64,000 bases of DNA, taken from Lojkania enalia (Eukaryota > Ascomycota > Dothideomycetes > Pleosporales). Location: the NCBI GenBank assembly GCA_010094045.1, contig ML986585.1, positions 343,196 through 407,195 of the forward strand. The letters run 5' to 3'. Under the pieces are notes generated by a model. That model did no database searches. It was given only the letters and a program-made list of their open reading frames with translations, and was not told where the DNA came from. The translations under genes and the position numbers were made by a program. Each line of letters starts with the position of its first letter. Within the stretch, counting starts at the first letter, position 1. Positions 46,350 to 57,388 of the stretch are shown here, one piece after another.

Positions 46350-47264
46350 TGTTCGTAGCGTTTGGGCGCGAGGTCAAACTCTAGAGGTTGTGAGCCCAGA
46401 AAAGAAGTAGCACTGTACCAAAACGGCGGAAGCGCTGCGCCGGCGGCAGTCTATATAGTCATGTTGTAGAGCTCAAAGGGCGCGCTCGTGTCGTGTCTGC
46501 ACATTGACGTTCGGTGTCTAAGTGGCTTGTAGGCGAGGAGCTAAATGGATCCTTGGGTGCTTTTGATATGGCCAATACCATCTTTCCTATCTTCGTATAC
46601 ATAATGGGCCGCCTATGGTCTTTCACAATGGCCAGATCAGATGTCACTTGGGATATCTTATCCACATCGAACAATTCGCTACTCGAATAACAACGACTGG
46701 AACCAGGAGCATCAACTGAATGTATGGCTTGGGCGGAGTTATGTGCGGGTATTTTTAGAAGTTACTCACGTTGCGATCCGGACATAAGTGGTTTTGAGCT
46801 ATACCTTCGTCTCTTCCAGCCGAAAACAAGTCAGGGAACTTGAAATCCTACCATGCAACCTCCATAGAGACTCAAAATGTGGATACTAAATATCCCTTTT
46901 AGCAAATTCATCTGGGCCACAACCTATATGAGTATACATTTGCCGGATGACGGTAGTTGCTGCCCTATGTCTGAAGTTGCCCGAAACGGGACGGTGGGGA
47001 TGGCTCGGCGTTCGCGGATGACGATGCCGCTGCGACTTTCCGACAACGCCCCAACTACGAAGCCGTCACTACCGTCGCCCGATCGTTCTACCGCTACACA
47101 CTCACGGCTCGCTCCGCTGAACGAACCCAGCAGAGGAGCCAACATGCGTCAACGCCCGTAGTCCCCAAGCGTGACTTAACCTACGACTTCACTTCTCCGG
47201 ACGGTTTTCCCCTCGCTCTCGTAATTCCAGGGCAGAGCCAGTTAACCCGGTTTCTTTGCCCGCC
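46350..47264. other. Divergent promoter region
   Basis: Lies between the starts of the GFA-type gene (minus) and the RING-protein gene (plus), so it should serve both. No motif or gene is seen; frames at 46877-47161 are short. Confidence 0.4.
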
Positions 47265-50133
47265 ATGGAGCAGTCTTTCTCGTCACTGGCTAATGTGACT
47301 TCGTTCCTCCCGTCTTCGGCGGACTTGCTTATGGCGGTCCCCCGTTTGCTCTCCAAAGCCGGTTCCGTCGGCGAGCATATCGACAGCATCTTTGGAAAGA
47401 TTCGCTCCGGCGGCAGCATCATCGCCGAGCCTACCTCGTCAAACATCACTAACGCTACGGTTGCTGCGACATCTGGAAGATTCGTGCAGGAGTCTGTTGC
47501 GGCCGCTGCTGCTGCTTCCGTTGACAATATGGATGATATCAGTATATTCCAGGCCTTGAAGAATGTTGGTACCTTCTTCAGCTACATCACCTCAAAATGG
47601 GCAATTGCTACATTTGCAACGGTAAGAAACCGCTGTACTACTACGACTTGTTTCTTGGTCAAGTCTGACTGACCTTGTGCAGGCCATTCTGCTGAACCGA
47701 ACACATTTCTATGCCTCTAGCCGCGTTCCTCTCTCGTTCGACAGGCTCTACCTTCGTTTTGCTCTCTATATCCTCCCGACTTTACTCTTCCTGTACCGTA
47801 TACAGAGTATGCTGCAGGCTATAAGATGCCAGACCTCACCAACCTGGTCGGAAATGCAGTACGGGGCTCCAGGCAGGAGCTTGGACACCGATTTTGCGGG
47901 AGAAGGAGGTATCCCATGGCGGGCAAGTTCTGCACTCCTTTTCTGGGAAGACGTGGAAACCTCTTGCAAAGCAGTGAACATGTTTCCTACAGACCCTGCG
48001 TCAACACGGCCCTTAGGCTCTCTAGCGCTCCTCTGGCCTCTCTTTCTTTCGTTAGGCTTTAGCCAGTTCATCGAGACCATGTCTTGCGCATTGCAAGGCC
48101 GCCATCCGATCCAAGAAGTTGGTATGACCATATTCGAACACTCCTTAGCCTTCGCGGAAGCAGAAGCCGTGGTTACCAAGCCTCTCACTTTGGATTCGGC
48201 CCGTTTCTGGAAACCTAGGTCTATCTTCACGCCGGACAATTCATCACTCTCTATCAGCCGAACTAATCTCTCTCAGTTTGCTAATGTTCCTCCGGAAGTC
48301 CTTCTGATAGCGTTAATTTCCAGCTTCAGCCATCTCACAAGCAATCTCTTAGCAATTGTTGGGCTTCGGGCACGCTATCGGCTCATTACGACGGGCATTT
48401 GGGGCCTCGCATACATGTCCGCTTTTTCATGGAGCTTCGTCCGATTTACGACGGTCTCGTTTGAACCTGGACACCAAGTTGGCTTCCTCCGATTCCCTAC
48501 GGTGTGTATTGTTGGGTTCATTCCACACATGCTCATTGTCGTCGGTATAGTGACCTGCGGCATTATATACCTGTTGGCATTTGCACTGACTGTGCTCTCG
48601 CCGCCCCCTGGCCAGGGTGAGACATTGACCTGGAGAGAGCGGTTTGCCGTGGCTTATGGAAACCTACACGCCAATATTCATTTATCAGCGATCACACCCT
48701 TGACAATCAACTGGCATGAGGATTTCTATACTGCGCTCTTAAAAGTCGGCTTCACTGTGTTAACAGCCGCGAGCGAGGCTGTCTTCTTGAACGAGGGCAC
48801 GAGGATCAAGGTTGACTCCATGACTTGGCTTGAAAAGAAACGACTTCAAGAGATGATTGTACGGCGAAGAAGGTTTCGCCAGAATTTGACGAGTGTTCCT
48901 CCTGAATTACGCGGAGGTACTATAGCTCCCGGCATTCAGGCCGATGATCGCCTCGACATGTCTACTCAATATGAGGCATCAGGGTACGCGCGAGAGAGAA
49001 AGACTCGTGAAGCTGACATAAATGACGATGCCACAAGAGCTGTACGGGGGGGAAATGGCGTTGGCCTTCAACAACGTCGTAGCAGATGGACGGGAACTTT
49101 TCAATTTCTAAAAGGAATATCGAGACTGTGCATGGCGATTCAAGCGAGGTTTATCGTCTCTATTCTGGCAAAGCTTCGTATCATCCATGTCCCCAGATGG
49201 TTGAGGCGTCTCGCTGGAACCCCGCAGCCCAAAAATGTTCCAGTCACACGATCGAGCACTACCAATGTTCAACTGCGGTCTCATTCTGAACCCTGGCTTG
49301 TCCTTGATGAGCAAACATCGTTCCGTCCGTCCGCTCACACTGATGTGGAAGCATTTGCTCGAGAGAGACTGCGTGCTAGTGGTTTCCTGCATGAAAATGG
49401 CTACGAAGAAACCGAAGAGCATCTCGACCATTACCTCTATGGCTGGTGGAAAAAGGGCGGCGAATGGGGCGATGTCGATGCAAGCGGTGACTACGTTCCT
49501 GCTTTGGACGATGACACGACCAGCGTGATATCCTACGCTACTACCAGCGCGGAGGATGAGTGGTCAGATATCGACAACGGCCAGCGCACGCCCACACAGT
49601 CTTCTCAGTTTGGCCGCAGCCGCGAATCTACGCCTGTCCCAGATGCGCTCGTTGATCTCTCCCGGCTTTCGCATCTCCTAGATCCGAAGACGAGCGAGGA
49701 TAGGGAGGAGGCTAGACTCTTGTCACGACACCTACAGAGCAATAGCATCCTTACTCGTGCCCAGTACCGCAGGCTTGCTGAACAGGACGAGGCGAGGATA
49801 CTGACGTCTTCCCGCTTCCCGATGCCCGATACCTCGCAAATGAGTCCCGAAGAGGAGGAGCGCTTGCTCGAAGATTTCATCCTGAAACGACGGCATGCGA
49901 AGGGTGGCGATATACCGGCCGAAGCTTCTTGGGACGCAGGGGCCGAGGGTATGGGATCGGAGGGACCCCAGTGCGTCGTATGCCAGCTCAGTCCTAGGAC
50001 CGTGCTCGTCTGGCCGTGTGGATGCTTGTCACTTTGTGATGAGTGTAGAGTTGGGCTGGCGAGCAAGAATTATACGGCGTGTGTTTGTTGTCGGACAGGA
50101 GTGGTGGCATATTCGAGGCTTTATGTGCCATAG
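47265..50133 (+). CDS. Asi1/Asi3-like membrane RING E3 ligase
   Basis: Two exons, 47265-47621 and 47683-50133, give 935 residues (61-bp intron). The N-terminal third has several membrane helices (LYLRFALYILPTLLFLYRI, LLIALISSF, WGLAYMSAFSWSFVRF, HMLIVVGIVTCGIIYLLAF). The middle is hydrophilic with acidic patches. The last 55 residues form a RING: CVVC, WPCGCLSLCDECR and CVCCR. This build, several helices followed by a C-terminal RING of the Asi1/Asi3 type, is that of the yeast inner-nuclear-membrane ubiquitin ligases that degrade mislocalised membrane proteins and latent Stp transcription factors. The functional transfer from yeast is inference. Confidence 0.85.
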
Positions 50134-50809
50134 GGGGGTTGTGGGTATATGAAGTATGGGTTTTAGCATAGATTGGTGTTTGGGAGGGATGGGATGTATG
50201 TATGTAGTATTATAGCTTCGGAGTGTTGTAATGCGTATGATATGTAGTTTGTATTTTTTGTGTGCGTCTTGTGTGATGTGTAGTGTAATGTAGGACGGAG
50301 AATTCGATGTGGGTGGGAAAGAGGTTTTGCACTTGGCTCTATGGTATGGACGGAATTTTATTGCTGTTTGTCCTTTTTTTTTTTTTAAATAGTGTCCATA
50401 TATATTAGCATGAAGCATCAGAATTATCATCGGTCTGTTCCAATTTTCTTGAAGATAGGGATACGTCCTTCGTCTGGAAACCCTTTTTTTTTTTTTTTTT
50501 GCTGAGGGATATTTGTAAGAGTGATGGGTGGACAAGGTGGATGGTGCTTGGGGCACGTGAATTGCGCTGTGCAATATAGAGGTGGATTTGGTTTGTGGTA
50601 TATGTGGTGTATGGCTCTGGTACTATTGTACGTGCGTTGGGAATAGAAGGGCGTAAAAGGGGAGGTATATCTAGAGGTTGGAGAGGACATCTGATTAGGA
50701 TGGCGCGTGAGGTGAGGGGGAGGCTTCTGTGCGCCCAGGATGGGAGTCAACAGTATCATGCATATAGTCTGCTCAAAGTATGATGTAAGGAGTTGAGGTT
50801 CATGACTGC
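50134..50809. other. Convergent intergenic region with T runs
   Basis: The 3' ends of the RING gene and the CorA-like gene face each other. Two T runs lie at about 50376-50387 and 50484-50500. Frames here are short and simple in composition. Confidence 0.45.
50484..50500. repeat. T17 homopolymer
   Basis: Seventeen T residues in the convergent intergenic region. No function is apparent. Confidence 0.85.
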
Positions 50810-52460
50810 CTAGCTTGTGCGCCGAATCCCAGCCTTGCCTCGCCTTAGTCTAGAAATTAGTGTGCTCTTCTCTTTCCAAGTCTTATACCACCACCAAGAC
50901 AAGATCGAAATGGCCGTAATAGGAACGGTCGTGGCTATCCAGAGCCACCATAGCCCTGTGACTTGGAAACTATTCATTCCGGGTTTTGATTCGAATATAT
51001 TGGCACTCAATACCGACTGACAAACTCTGATTAGCAAAGCTCTATGGCATATCGCACTTCGAAGAACTTACAGCCATGAAGGTGCCGGGGAGAAACACCA
51101 TAGTCAGTCCAGCGATTGCGTTCATACTTGTACTATCTCTCTTCATATCGGACGCTATTTCGATGTTGTTTAGCGCGTCTTGTTGCGCGTTGAAGTGGAA
51201 CACTAAGCTCATCGTGCTTTCCTTCCGACCCTTGTAATTCTCAAACCACATTAGCTGTTTTTCCATACAAGATATGACATAATGAATTATATCTAGCGTC
51301 CTCTGTCTCGTTCTGCTTTCTGTAGACACGTTTAGTTTCTCAGCGAAGTCCCTGATGCACCGAGCGGTGAATAAAAAGATCTTTGCGTTGGCAAGGTGGG
51401 AATCGTTATTTTGAGACATAATTTGAAGATTTTTGATAGACTCCGCCAGCTTGGAGCGATCTGCGGAGCCGATGCTGGCGAGATGGTCATCGACGGTGTT
51501 GACAATGGACCATTGAAAGCGGCGGAAGCGATGGAAGTGCCATTTAGATGCCTCAAAATTGAGATGACATATCATAACATGGATGTCGAACGGGCTGTCG
51601 AGCAATATGGTGGACATGTGATGCTTTGCCTTGTAGCGGGTTGTGGTATCGAGGAGAGATCGTAGTGTGCCAATCACGGTGTCGCCGGGCTTATGCGAAA
51701 CGATATAGACGGTAAGATCCCTCTGAACGTCATGTTTTGAATAGACTGACACAGGAGCACCCTGCACTTGCAAGTTCCACCTTGGGTGTTGACAAAAAAG
51801 GTCGCATGCTACAACTCTGTCGCCTTCTTGGTCCAGCCGCGATTGCGGTGCCCAGTAATCAGGACGGCCTAGCATGTTCGGTAGGAATGATGGGTTTAAG
51901 CCAAGAGAACTAAAAAGGCGGTCGACGCTAGACTGAGTCATAGGTATTATATACTTGAATGATGATTCGACTTTTCCCAGAGAAGGAGTAAGGGGAACGA
52001 AGAATGCGATGGTCATTCTAGTTGCCGTGCTTTGAGTATTGGGAGTATGTGTTGAGAATGCTGTGGCATTTTTCCAACGATTGCTTGCGTTTTGGATCAA
52101 TATCTCTAAAGCAGGTTCATCCAGTCGAAGCCATTTCGCCTGAGAGTCCACTACAGAGAAACACTCTATATCTGTAGTGTCACTAAAATTGCCCTTATTT
52201 CCAATATGGCTGTGATATAGTACCCCTGAAAACAATTCTTGAACGGAATCGACAGTCGAGAGTGGGTATTTGTCGAGGTCAACATTATAATTGTAGTCAA
52301 GCTCATTGGGATCGAGATCTGTTAATTCTGCGTGTCGTTGAACGTGCTGCCTATCTCGTGAAATTGGCCGGAGTGGAACTTCGGTGGAGTTGAAAGCGGC
52401 CTCCAGTTTGGAGTATTCAAGGTCCCCTTGTGTATCTAGTACGGCGTGGTTCGACTCCAT
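50810..52460 (-). CDS. CorA-like membrane protein
   Basis: Two exons, 52460-51072 and 51016-50810, give 531 residues (55-bp intron). The long N-terminal part has no recognised domain. The C-terminal quarter has the CorA layout: a long helix (NNIEIASDMKRDSTSMN), then MNAIAGLTMVFLPGTFMA forming helix 1, and GLWWLWIATTVPITAISIL forming helix 2. The Gly-Met-Asn selectivity motif expected after helix 1 is not there: the position reads SVLSANIF, and a separate PGMNSF comes about ten residues later. Similar proteins are common in Pezizomycotina and lack proof of magnesium transport. The fold is likely; the transport function is doubtful. Confidence 0.75.
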
Positions 52461-52756
52461 TGACAGATTTCGGCATACCCAAAACGCTAATAAATTTGAA
52501 TAATATTAGAGCCTGGCTAGAGCAAGAACTAGCGTATCCCTTTGTACATAAGGCGAACAGTATGCACCTCAAATGATACTAACAATACCAACGGGACTCA
52601 AAATCATGTTGAAGCACTGGAGTGGTGCAGTGTGGGGGGCGAGCTAACAATGAACGGCACATTGCGTCCTTGGCAATCTCGGCAACCAATTGCCTCAGAA
52701 CTCGTAAACGCTATCATCATCAACCGCTTCTCGCAGGAAATAATAGCGCTGCACCA
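52461..52756. other. Upstream region of CorA-like gene
   Basis: No supported gene; short frames at 52542-52804 look like chance or relic sequence adjoining the adenylyltransferase remnant. Confidence 0.35.
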
Positions 52757-53208
52757 TGGAAAGCGTTTATAAAGCGACGATATCGGCCGTCTTCGAGGAG
52801 TTAGAACGTGATGGAGTCATTGTTTACGAGAGGGATGAAGTGATTGAAGAGGCCGACATATGCGTATGACACACCTGTCATCTCATGTCTCAACAGGTAG
52901 GGTTTCGCGTTTATTCCTCTCTAAAGAAGAAGCCACACATAGTCGGAGCCTCGCTCAGCCCTATATATGATAAAAACCGCAAGGGAGATCCTGAAAGTGA
53001 CGTGTACTGTCCTGACGAGCTGTTAATACTTGCAAAGCGTAATGGCACGCATCTCCTCACCTTGAATCTGTTTTGAGTGAACAAACTTCGGTTTGTTCTG
53101 CTTACGTTGAACTCATACCAGAGGCAAAATGAGGCAATGGTCATTGACGACTTCCGTGCGGCGTTGGACGTCCTTCGGCGGCTAAAGGACAAGATTCAAT
53201 GGTGGTAG
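52757..53208 (+). pseudogene. ATP adenylyltransferase (Apa-like) relic
   Basis: A string of segments in order matches the N-terminal third of fungal Ap4A phosphorylase/ATP adenylyltransferase. They are VFEELERDGVIVYERDEV (from the ATG at 52757), FRVYSSLKKKPHIVG, CPDELLILAKRNGTHLLTLN, then LRFVLLTLNSYQRQNEA and DDFRAALDVLRRLKDK. There is a TGA stop between 52800 and 52870, another TGA directly after LTLNLF (53074-53076) where a Cys codon is expected, and a TAG after IQWW. The catalytic HIT-like region (His-x-His-x-Gln) is missing downstream. The gene is truncated and broken. The family call rests on the LNGTH/LNLF and LLTL-SYRRQ type motifs. Confidence 0.6.
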
Positions 53209-54697
53209 TCCAAAGAAGGGAAGCAACATGGGAGGGGGCCAGCACAAATGCGGCTGGGATGCTAGGGTCAGTATGGGCCGCTGAGCGCAACACTGTGGAT
53301 ACTTGGAGGCCGTGGGCTCGCAACGTCTTGCATGAAGGACTATCGCCCCCATAGATGATAAACAACTGTGTGAATGATAGGCACGTTGAGCTAGAATATA
53401 GTGTGACAGCATTAGTGTTCAAGAAGGTGATGATTTCTTGCATAATATAAGGTATTGATACCCTGGCTATCCGTTGCGGCACAGCTCATGGGTATTCATA
53501 GCATTCGTCGTCCATTTTCTTCTACCTTCTGTATATGTCCTCGAAAGTTTCTGCTACAGCGACCCCGGCGCCTAATACTATCATTGACCAATAGGTAGAG
53601 TTGGAAGGCCCAGGCTTATAAAATAGAGTAATATAAACAAGGCTGGTTAATTCAAGATCAAGCCAAGCAAGCATGGCTAGCGAGAGGAGCTCGGCATTCT
53701 AAAGCAAATCGATTGCCTTGCACAACCACGGGCTTTGCCTGCTAAAAGACCGCTATCCGTGTATAAGTGCTAAATCACACGTATACCGCGCAAGTATCAC
53801 TTTCCATGTCCGGCGCCCATTCTTACTGGACTATGTGCGTATCGATATTTCTACCTCTATAACCGTGCCTCTCTCGAGGCTTCTATATTTGTAATATATA
53901 CGATAGACCTTGGCTGATATAGTTACTCTATGCACATTCTTGAGTTTTTGAATAGTAAAACAGGTATCTACGGGCTTTAAGGGTGCAAGTCTATTGAAAT
54001 GAGGGAAATAAATGTACATTGTGTGGCCGCAGTTGAGATTTACGATCAGCACCTCGGTGGGTAATCCATTAACGAGTTTGATTTATTGGATGGAACTATG
54101 ATATCCAAGGTCTCCAGTAAGGAGTCTACAGAGACTTTTTTTATGGTAGAAAGTTGTTAGTTCTGACGTATTTGTGGGGTCTTTGCAATATCCGATGCTG
54201 GCGTTTAGGCATTGTGACAAACTGGACGGGTTATAAGTAGAGAAGTGTTCCTTGATAGGTTCAGGATAGAGGCGCGTATCAGGCTCCAATCTCAAGTACG
54301 CTGCCGCAGCGTCCGTACCCAAGGGCATGAGGGGCCACATATAGGCTAGGGCGAGGAAATGCCCTGCAGACAAATTTGCTTAGAAGTGAGAAGAACTTCT
54401 GTACGAGGCTATTCTCGCCGTAATCTTATGCTCTGAAAGCGACTAGGAGCAAAGTAGTCGTGAAGATATACGCTCTTGCTCGCGCGGTCGTGGTTAGGCA
54501 GCGCTCCTTCAAGCTACCATCTGTGTGAATGAGAAAGTAATGTGATGGAACTTGTGAGAGGACATGAAAATCTAATATTGAAAAAATTACGGTAGAAATT
54601 TAGTAGATTATAATTAGCATTCCGGTTTCGTGTGTCCTATAAACAAAGTTAAACCGATAGATTGATGGTTCCAGCATGTTATCGTAGCCAAGAACGT
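53209..54697. other. Degenerate stretch with unexplained minus-strand frames
   Basis: Minus-strand frames at 54373-54083 (96 codons), 54052-53831 (reading onward from GLPTEVLIVNLNCGH) and 53482-53141 have some amino-acid coherence but match no family I know. They could be exons of a decayed gene beside the HET gene. No stops-free model joins them convincingly. Confidence 0.3.
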
Positions 54698-56713
54698 CTA
54701 CCGGATTATATATTTCTTTACATCCGGAAAGCAATGTAAAAGAGCAAATCCGTCCCCATCTGTCCGATCCTGTTCCAAAAAAAAGCATCCCACGCGTCTC
54801 CAGATCGTATCATCTTTTGCATGTTTTAGTAGAATTAGCCCATGAACAGATTCAGGACATCCATAAACTTTATAGCCAACGACCGTACTCAAGGGAACAA
54901 AATCGACTACCATTTGAATAGTAGGCTTGAAATCAAGATAGATCTCAAATGTATCGGCTTTTGGTGCTGGCCGATCACTAGATCTACGAATGACTGGACC
55001 TTTGCTACTAGAGTTAAAGGGTTCTATAATACAGCCTGGAGCACTATGTCCTTCAATGCAGAGACTACTTGTGTCGTAGTTAAATAAAGTCCTTGTGCGT
55101 CGAAGGGCGAAGAGGTAATTGGCGATAGGCCCAGAATACAGACATGCCTCAGTCCGAAAAGTGCATGACCATGTAGGGAACTGACTATCAGCAAAATCTA
55201 GTGAAATAACGGTTGTACTGTCGGGTTTTTTAACGCGCCATAATAACGAATATGGGAGGAAATTCTGACAAACACCTGCAAGAAATGAGAGTCCTCGCCT
55301 CGCTTGAAGGACCGAAATGACGCCTTTTAATGCGTGGACGCGGTCGGATTCAAATGTGAGCTTCATCTCAGAGTACTCGCCGACCAATTTCATCCAACCC
55401 CGTTGCCCGTTAATGAGGGGATCGATGTTAGCCCGAACACCTTCGGTCTGGTCTTCTCCAATATGTGTGCAAAGCAGATTGTTCCAGCTCTCCGCCAGAG
55501 GGGATAAATGTGTTACTGGTATTCCGGGTTCCAAGAATATCTCCTCCCTACAATGCCAGCTAATTCCATTCTTTCCGTATTCAATAAGTCGGGGCGAAAC
55601 TAGTCGTTCTTGGAGCGCCCACGCCCTCTTATATAATGGTTCAGGGCGCTCTAACAAGTTTGTGACGATTTTACGAACGCCCCTAGTTACATCTCTCATG
55701 ATGTAGTTATTGGTATAGAGTGGATAATATCGTGTGAAGAGAGAGGAATTGCTATCTGGGGCTGATACAGCAGCGATCGTGCAGACTGAGTTTTCGTACA
55801 CGCTACCCATTCGACTTGCTTCGGATTCCCAGTCTTCCGGAGAGTCTTGAATAATACACAAGCTATCAATCCATAGATAGCGATAACCTAATCGTTGAGT
55901 AACAGAGACCGCATCTTTAAACAGCTGTGGAAGATGCTCTTGCTTGATACTTCTCAATAATTGTTCATGATTCGCTTTTAGAAGACAGATGATATGCGAC
56001 TTCCCCCAGCAATGGCTCAGGGTGAGGTATTCCACAGGTTCCTGGGGATATACCAGACGAAGTAACAACGTCCCTTCGGGGCCAATGTCTATGAGTCTGG
56101 TAGGCGGTCGATTGACAGAGCTGTGCACTCTGTTACACGTCACATGGGTACGCCTACAGAGGTCCAACCAACGTATGGCCGTACGATACGTTGCATCCGA
56201 AGCGTTTGAAACAGAGAACCTCGTGTCTAAATCGTTCGGGTCCAGTCTCTCCTCGTATTCCCCCACGGCAAAAAATCGTCCAGTCGAGCCGCCACATTTG
56301 AATTCTAGCATCCCTGGGGGGTAGATCTTGTCAGATAAAAATGTTATAATGGCCGAAGAATCTTGCCCGGCATGGTTTGCAGCTTGAGCCTCCATAGATT
56401 CGGATCTAGGGAATTTGGATTCTACCCATAATACGGCACATAGATGACAGCCTTGTAGCGCAGACTCATGCAAGTCGTGGAGGGATTGGTAGAATGGAGT
56501 GCTAGTGGAATGGGTGTCTCTATCAAAATGTCCATTTTTGAGGGGCGGAATTTTGCGAATGACGAATTGGCATTTAGCGCACAGAATGCCTTCCTTGACT
56601 ACAATATCTGGACTCAATACGTTCCCTAGCTCGTCGAAGGATGGCTGAAGCGTTCCATCATCTCGCAAGGTATATAGAAAAGAGGTAAGATAAAGTGGAC
56701 TAATTCGACGCAT
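54698..56713 (-). CDS. HET domain protein (second)
   Basis: A single exon of 671 residues. An N-terminal Cys-bearing segment (CAKCQFVIRKI, CHLCAVLW) comes before the HET domain. The domain has EYLTLSHCWGKSHIICLL, QLFKDAVSVTQRLGYRYLWIDSLCIIQD and EASRMGSVYENSVCTIAAVSA, then RAWALQERLVSPRLIEYGKN, which are the classic blocks of the TOL/HET-6-type proteins. It probably acts in heterokaryon incompatibility or related cell death. The C-terminal 150 residues are not recognisable. It is intact although its downstream flank is degenerate. Confidence 0.93.
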   Translation of the reverse strand: MRRISPLYLTSFLYTLRDDGTLQPSFDELGNVLSPDIVVKEGILCAKCQFVIRKIPPLKNGHFDRDTHSTSTPFYQSLHDLHESALQGCHLCAVLWVESKFPRSESMEAQAANHAGQDSSAIITFLSDKIYPPGMLEFKCGGSTGRFFAVGEYEERLDPNDLDTRFSVSNASDATYRTAIRWLDLCRRTHVTCNRVHSSVNRPPTRLIDIGPEGTLLLRLVYPQEPVEYLTLSHCWGKSHIICLLKANHEQLLRSIKQEHLPQLFKDAVSVTQRLGYRYLWIDSLCIIQDSPEDWESEASRMGSVYENSVCTIAAVSAPDSNSSLFTRYYPLYTNNYIMRDVTRGVRKIVTNLLERPEPLYKRAWALQERLVSPRLIEYGKNGISWHCREEIFLEPGIPVTHLSPLAESWNNLLCTHIGEDQTEGVRANIDPLINGQRGWMKLVGEYSEMKLTFESDRVHALKGVISVLQARRGLSFLAGVCQNFLPYSLLWRVKKPDSTTVISLDFADSQFPTWSCTFRTEACLYSGPIANYLFALRRTRTLFNYDTSSLCIEGHSAPGCIIEPFNSSSKGPVIRRSSDRPAPKADTFEIYLDFKPTIQMVVDFVPLSTVVGYKVYGCPESVHGLILLKHAKDDTIWRRVGCFFLEQDRTDGDGFALLHCFPDVKKYIIR

Positions 56714-57388
56714 TTTGAATATTTAGTGGCAATGGATGTATTGTGCTAGATGCCTTGTTATGAGACATGGTCGTATATTGTTGGGAGTGACGGGGATTAG
56801 AGGGGTTGCCTAGCCGAAAGGTTGAATTTCGCGATTAGCCAAGCTGCACGGCTGAATGTCCAATGAGAGTGACAAATTTGCTTTTTTTTTTAATTGTTGT
56901 TCATGGTGGCTGTGATATTTACACTGTGTGCTATAGAGAGAATTGTCAAGCGTTTGTTTCCATTGCTCGGAGGCCTATTAAAATCATAGACTTAGAGACA
57001 TGAGTAGTAGCAAGGGGTAATCTGAGGAAATTCGTAATTTAAAGTGTTATGGCCACTAGAGAGTAATGAATGTTGCTTTTTAGGATGTTTTGTCGACCGA
57101 CCAATGTAGAGGTCGAAGTGGCAAGTTCTCATTCAGGGATTCCAAATATTAGCCATAGAAACGGTGTTTGGGGGTATAAATCTGTTTGTTGAATCTGAAT
57201 CTTCTACTCGTTAGTCAGCCGCCGATGATCTCCCGAAACCCGAGTAGCTTTCGAAGAAACGTCAGAGCTTCTTTCCTACCAACACGACATTACAACTACC
57301 GGCAGCACACATTAGCCCTCGATCTCGACTGAGCAGCACGCACACGCTCAGTCAACTTCGAAAGCCCCTAAATTCCCTCGAGATTTTT
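56714..57388. other. Divergent promoter region
   Basis: Between the starts of the second HET gene (minus) and the F-box protein gene (plus). It contains a T-rich run near 56881-56890 and nothing else that I can name. Confidence 0.4.
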
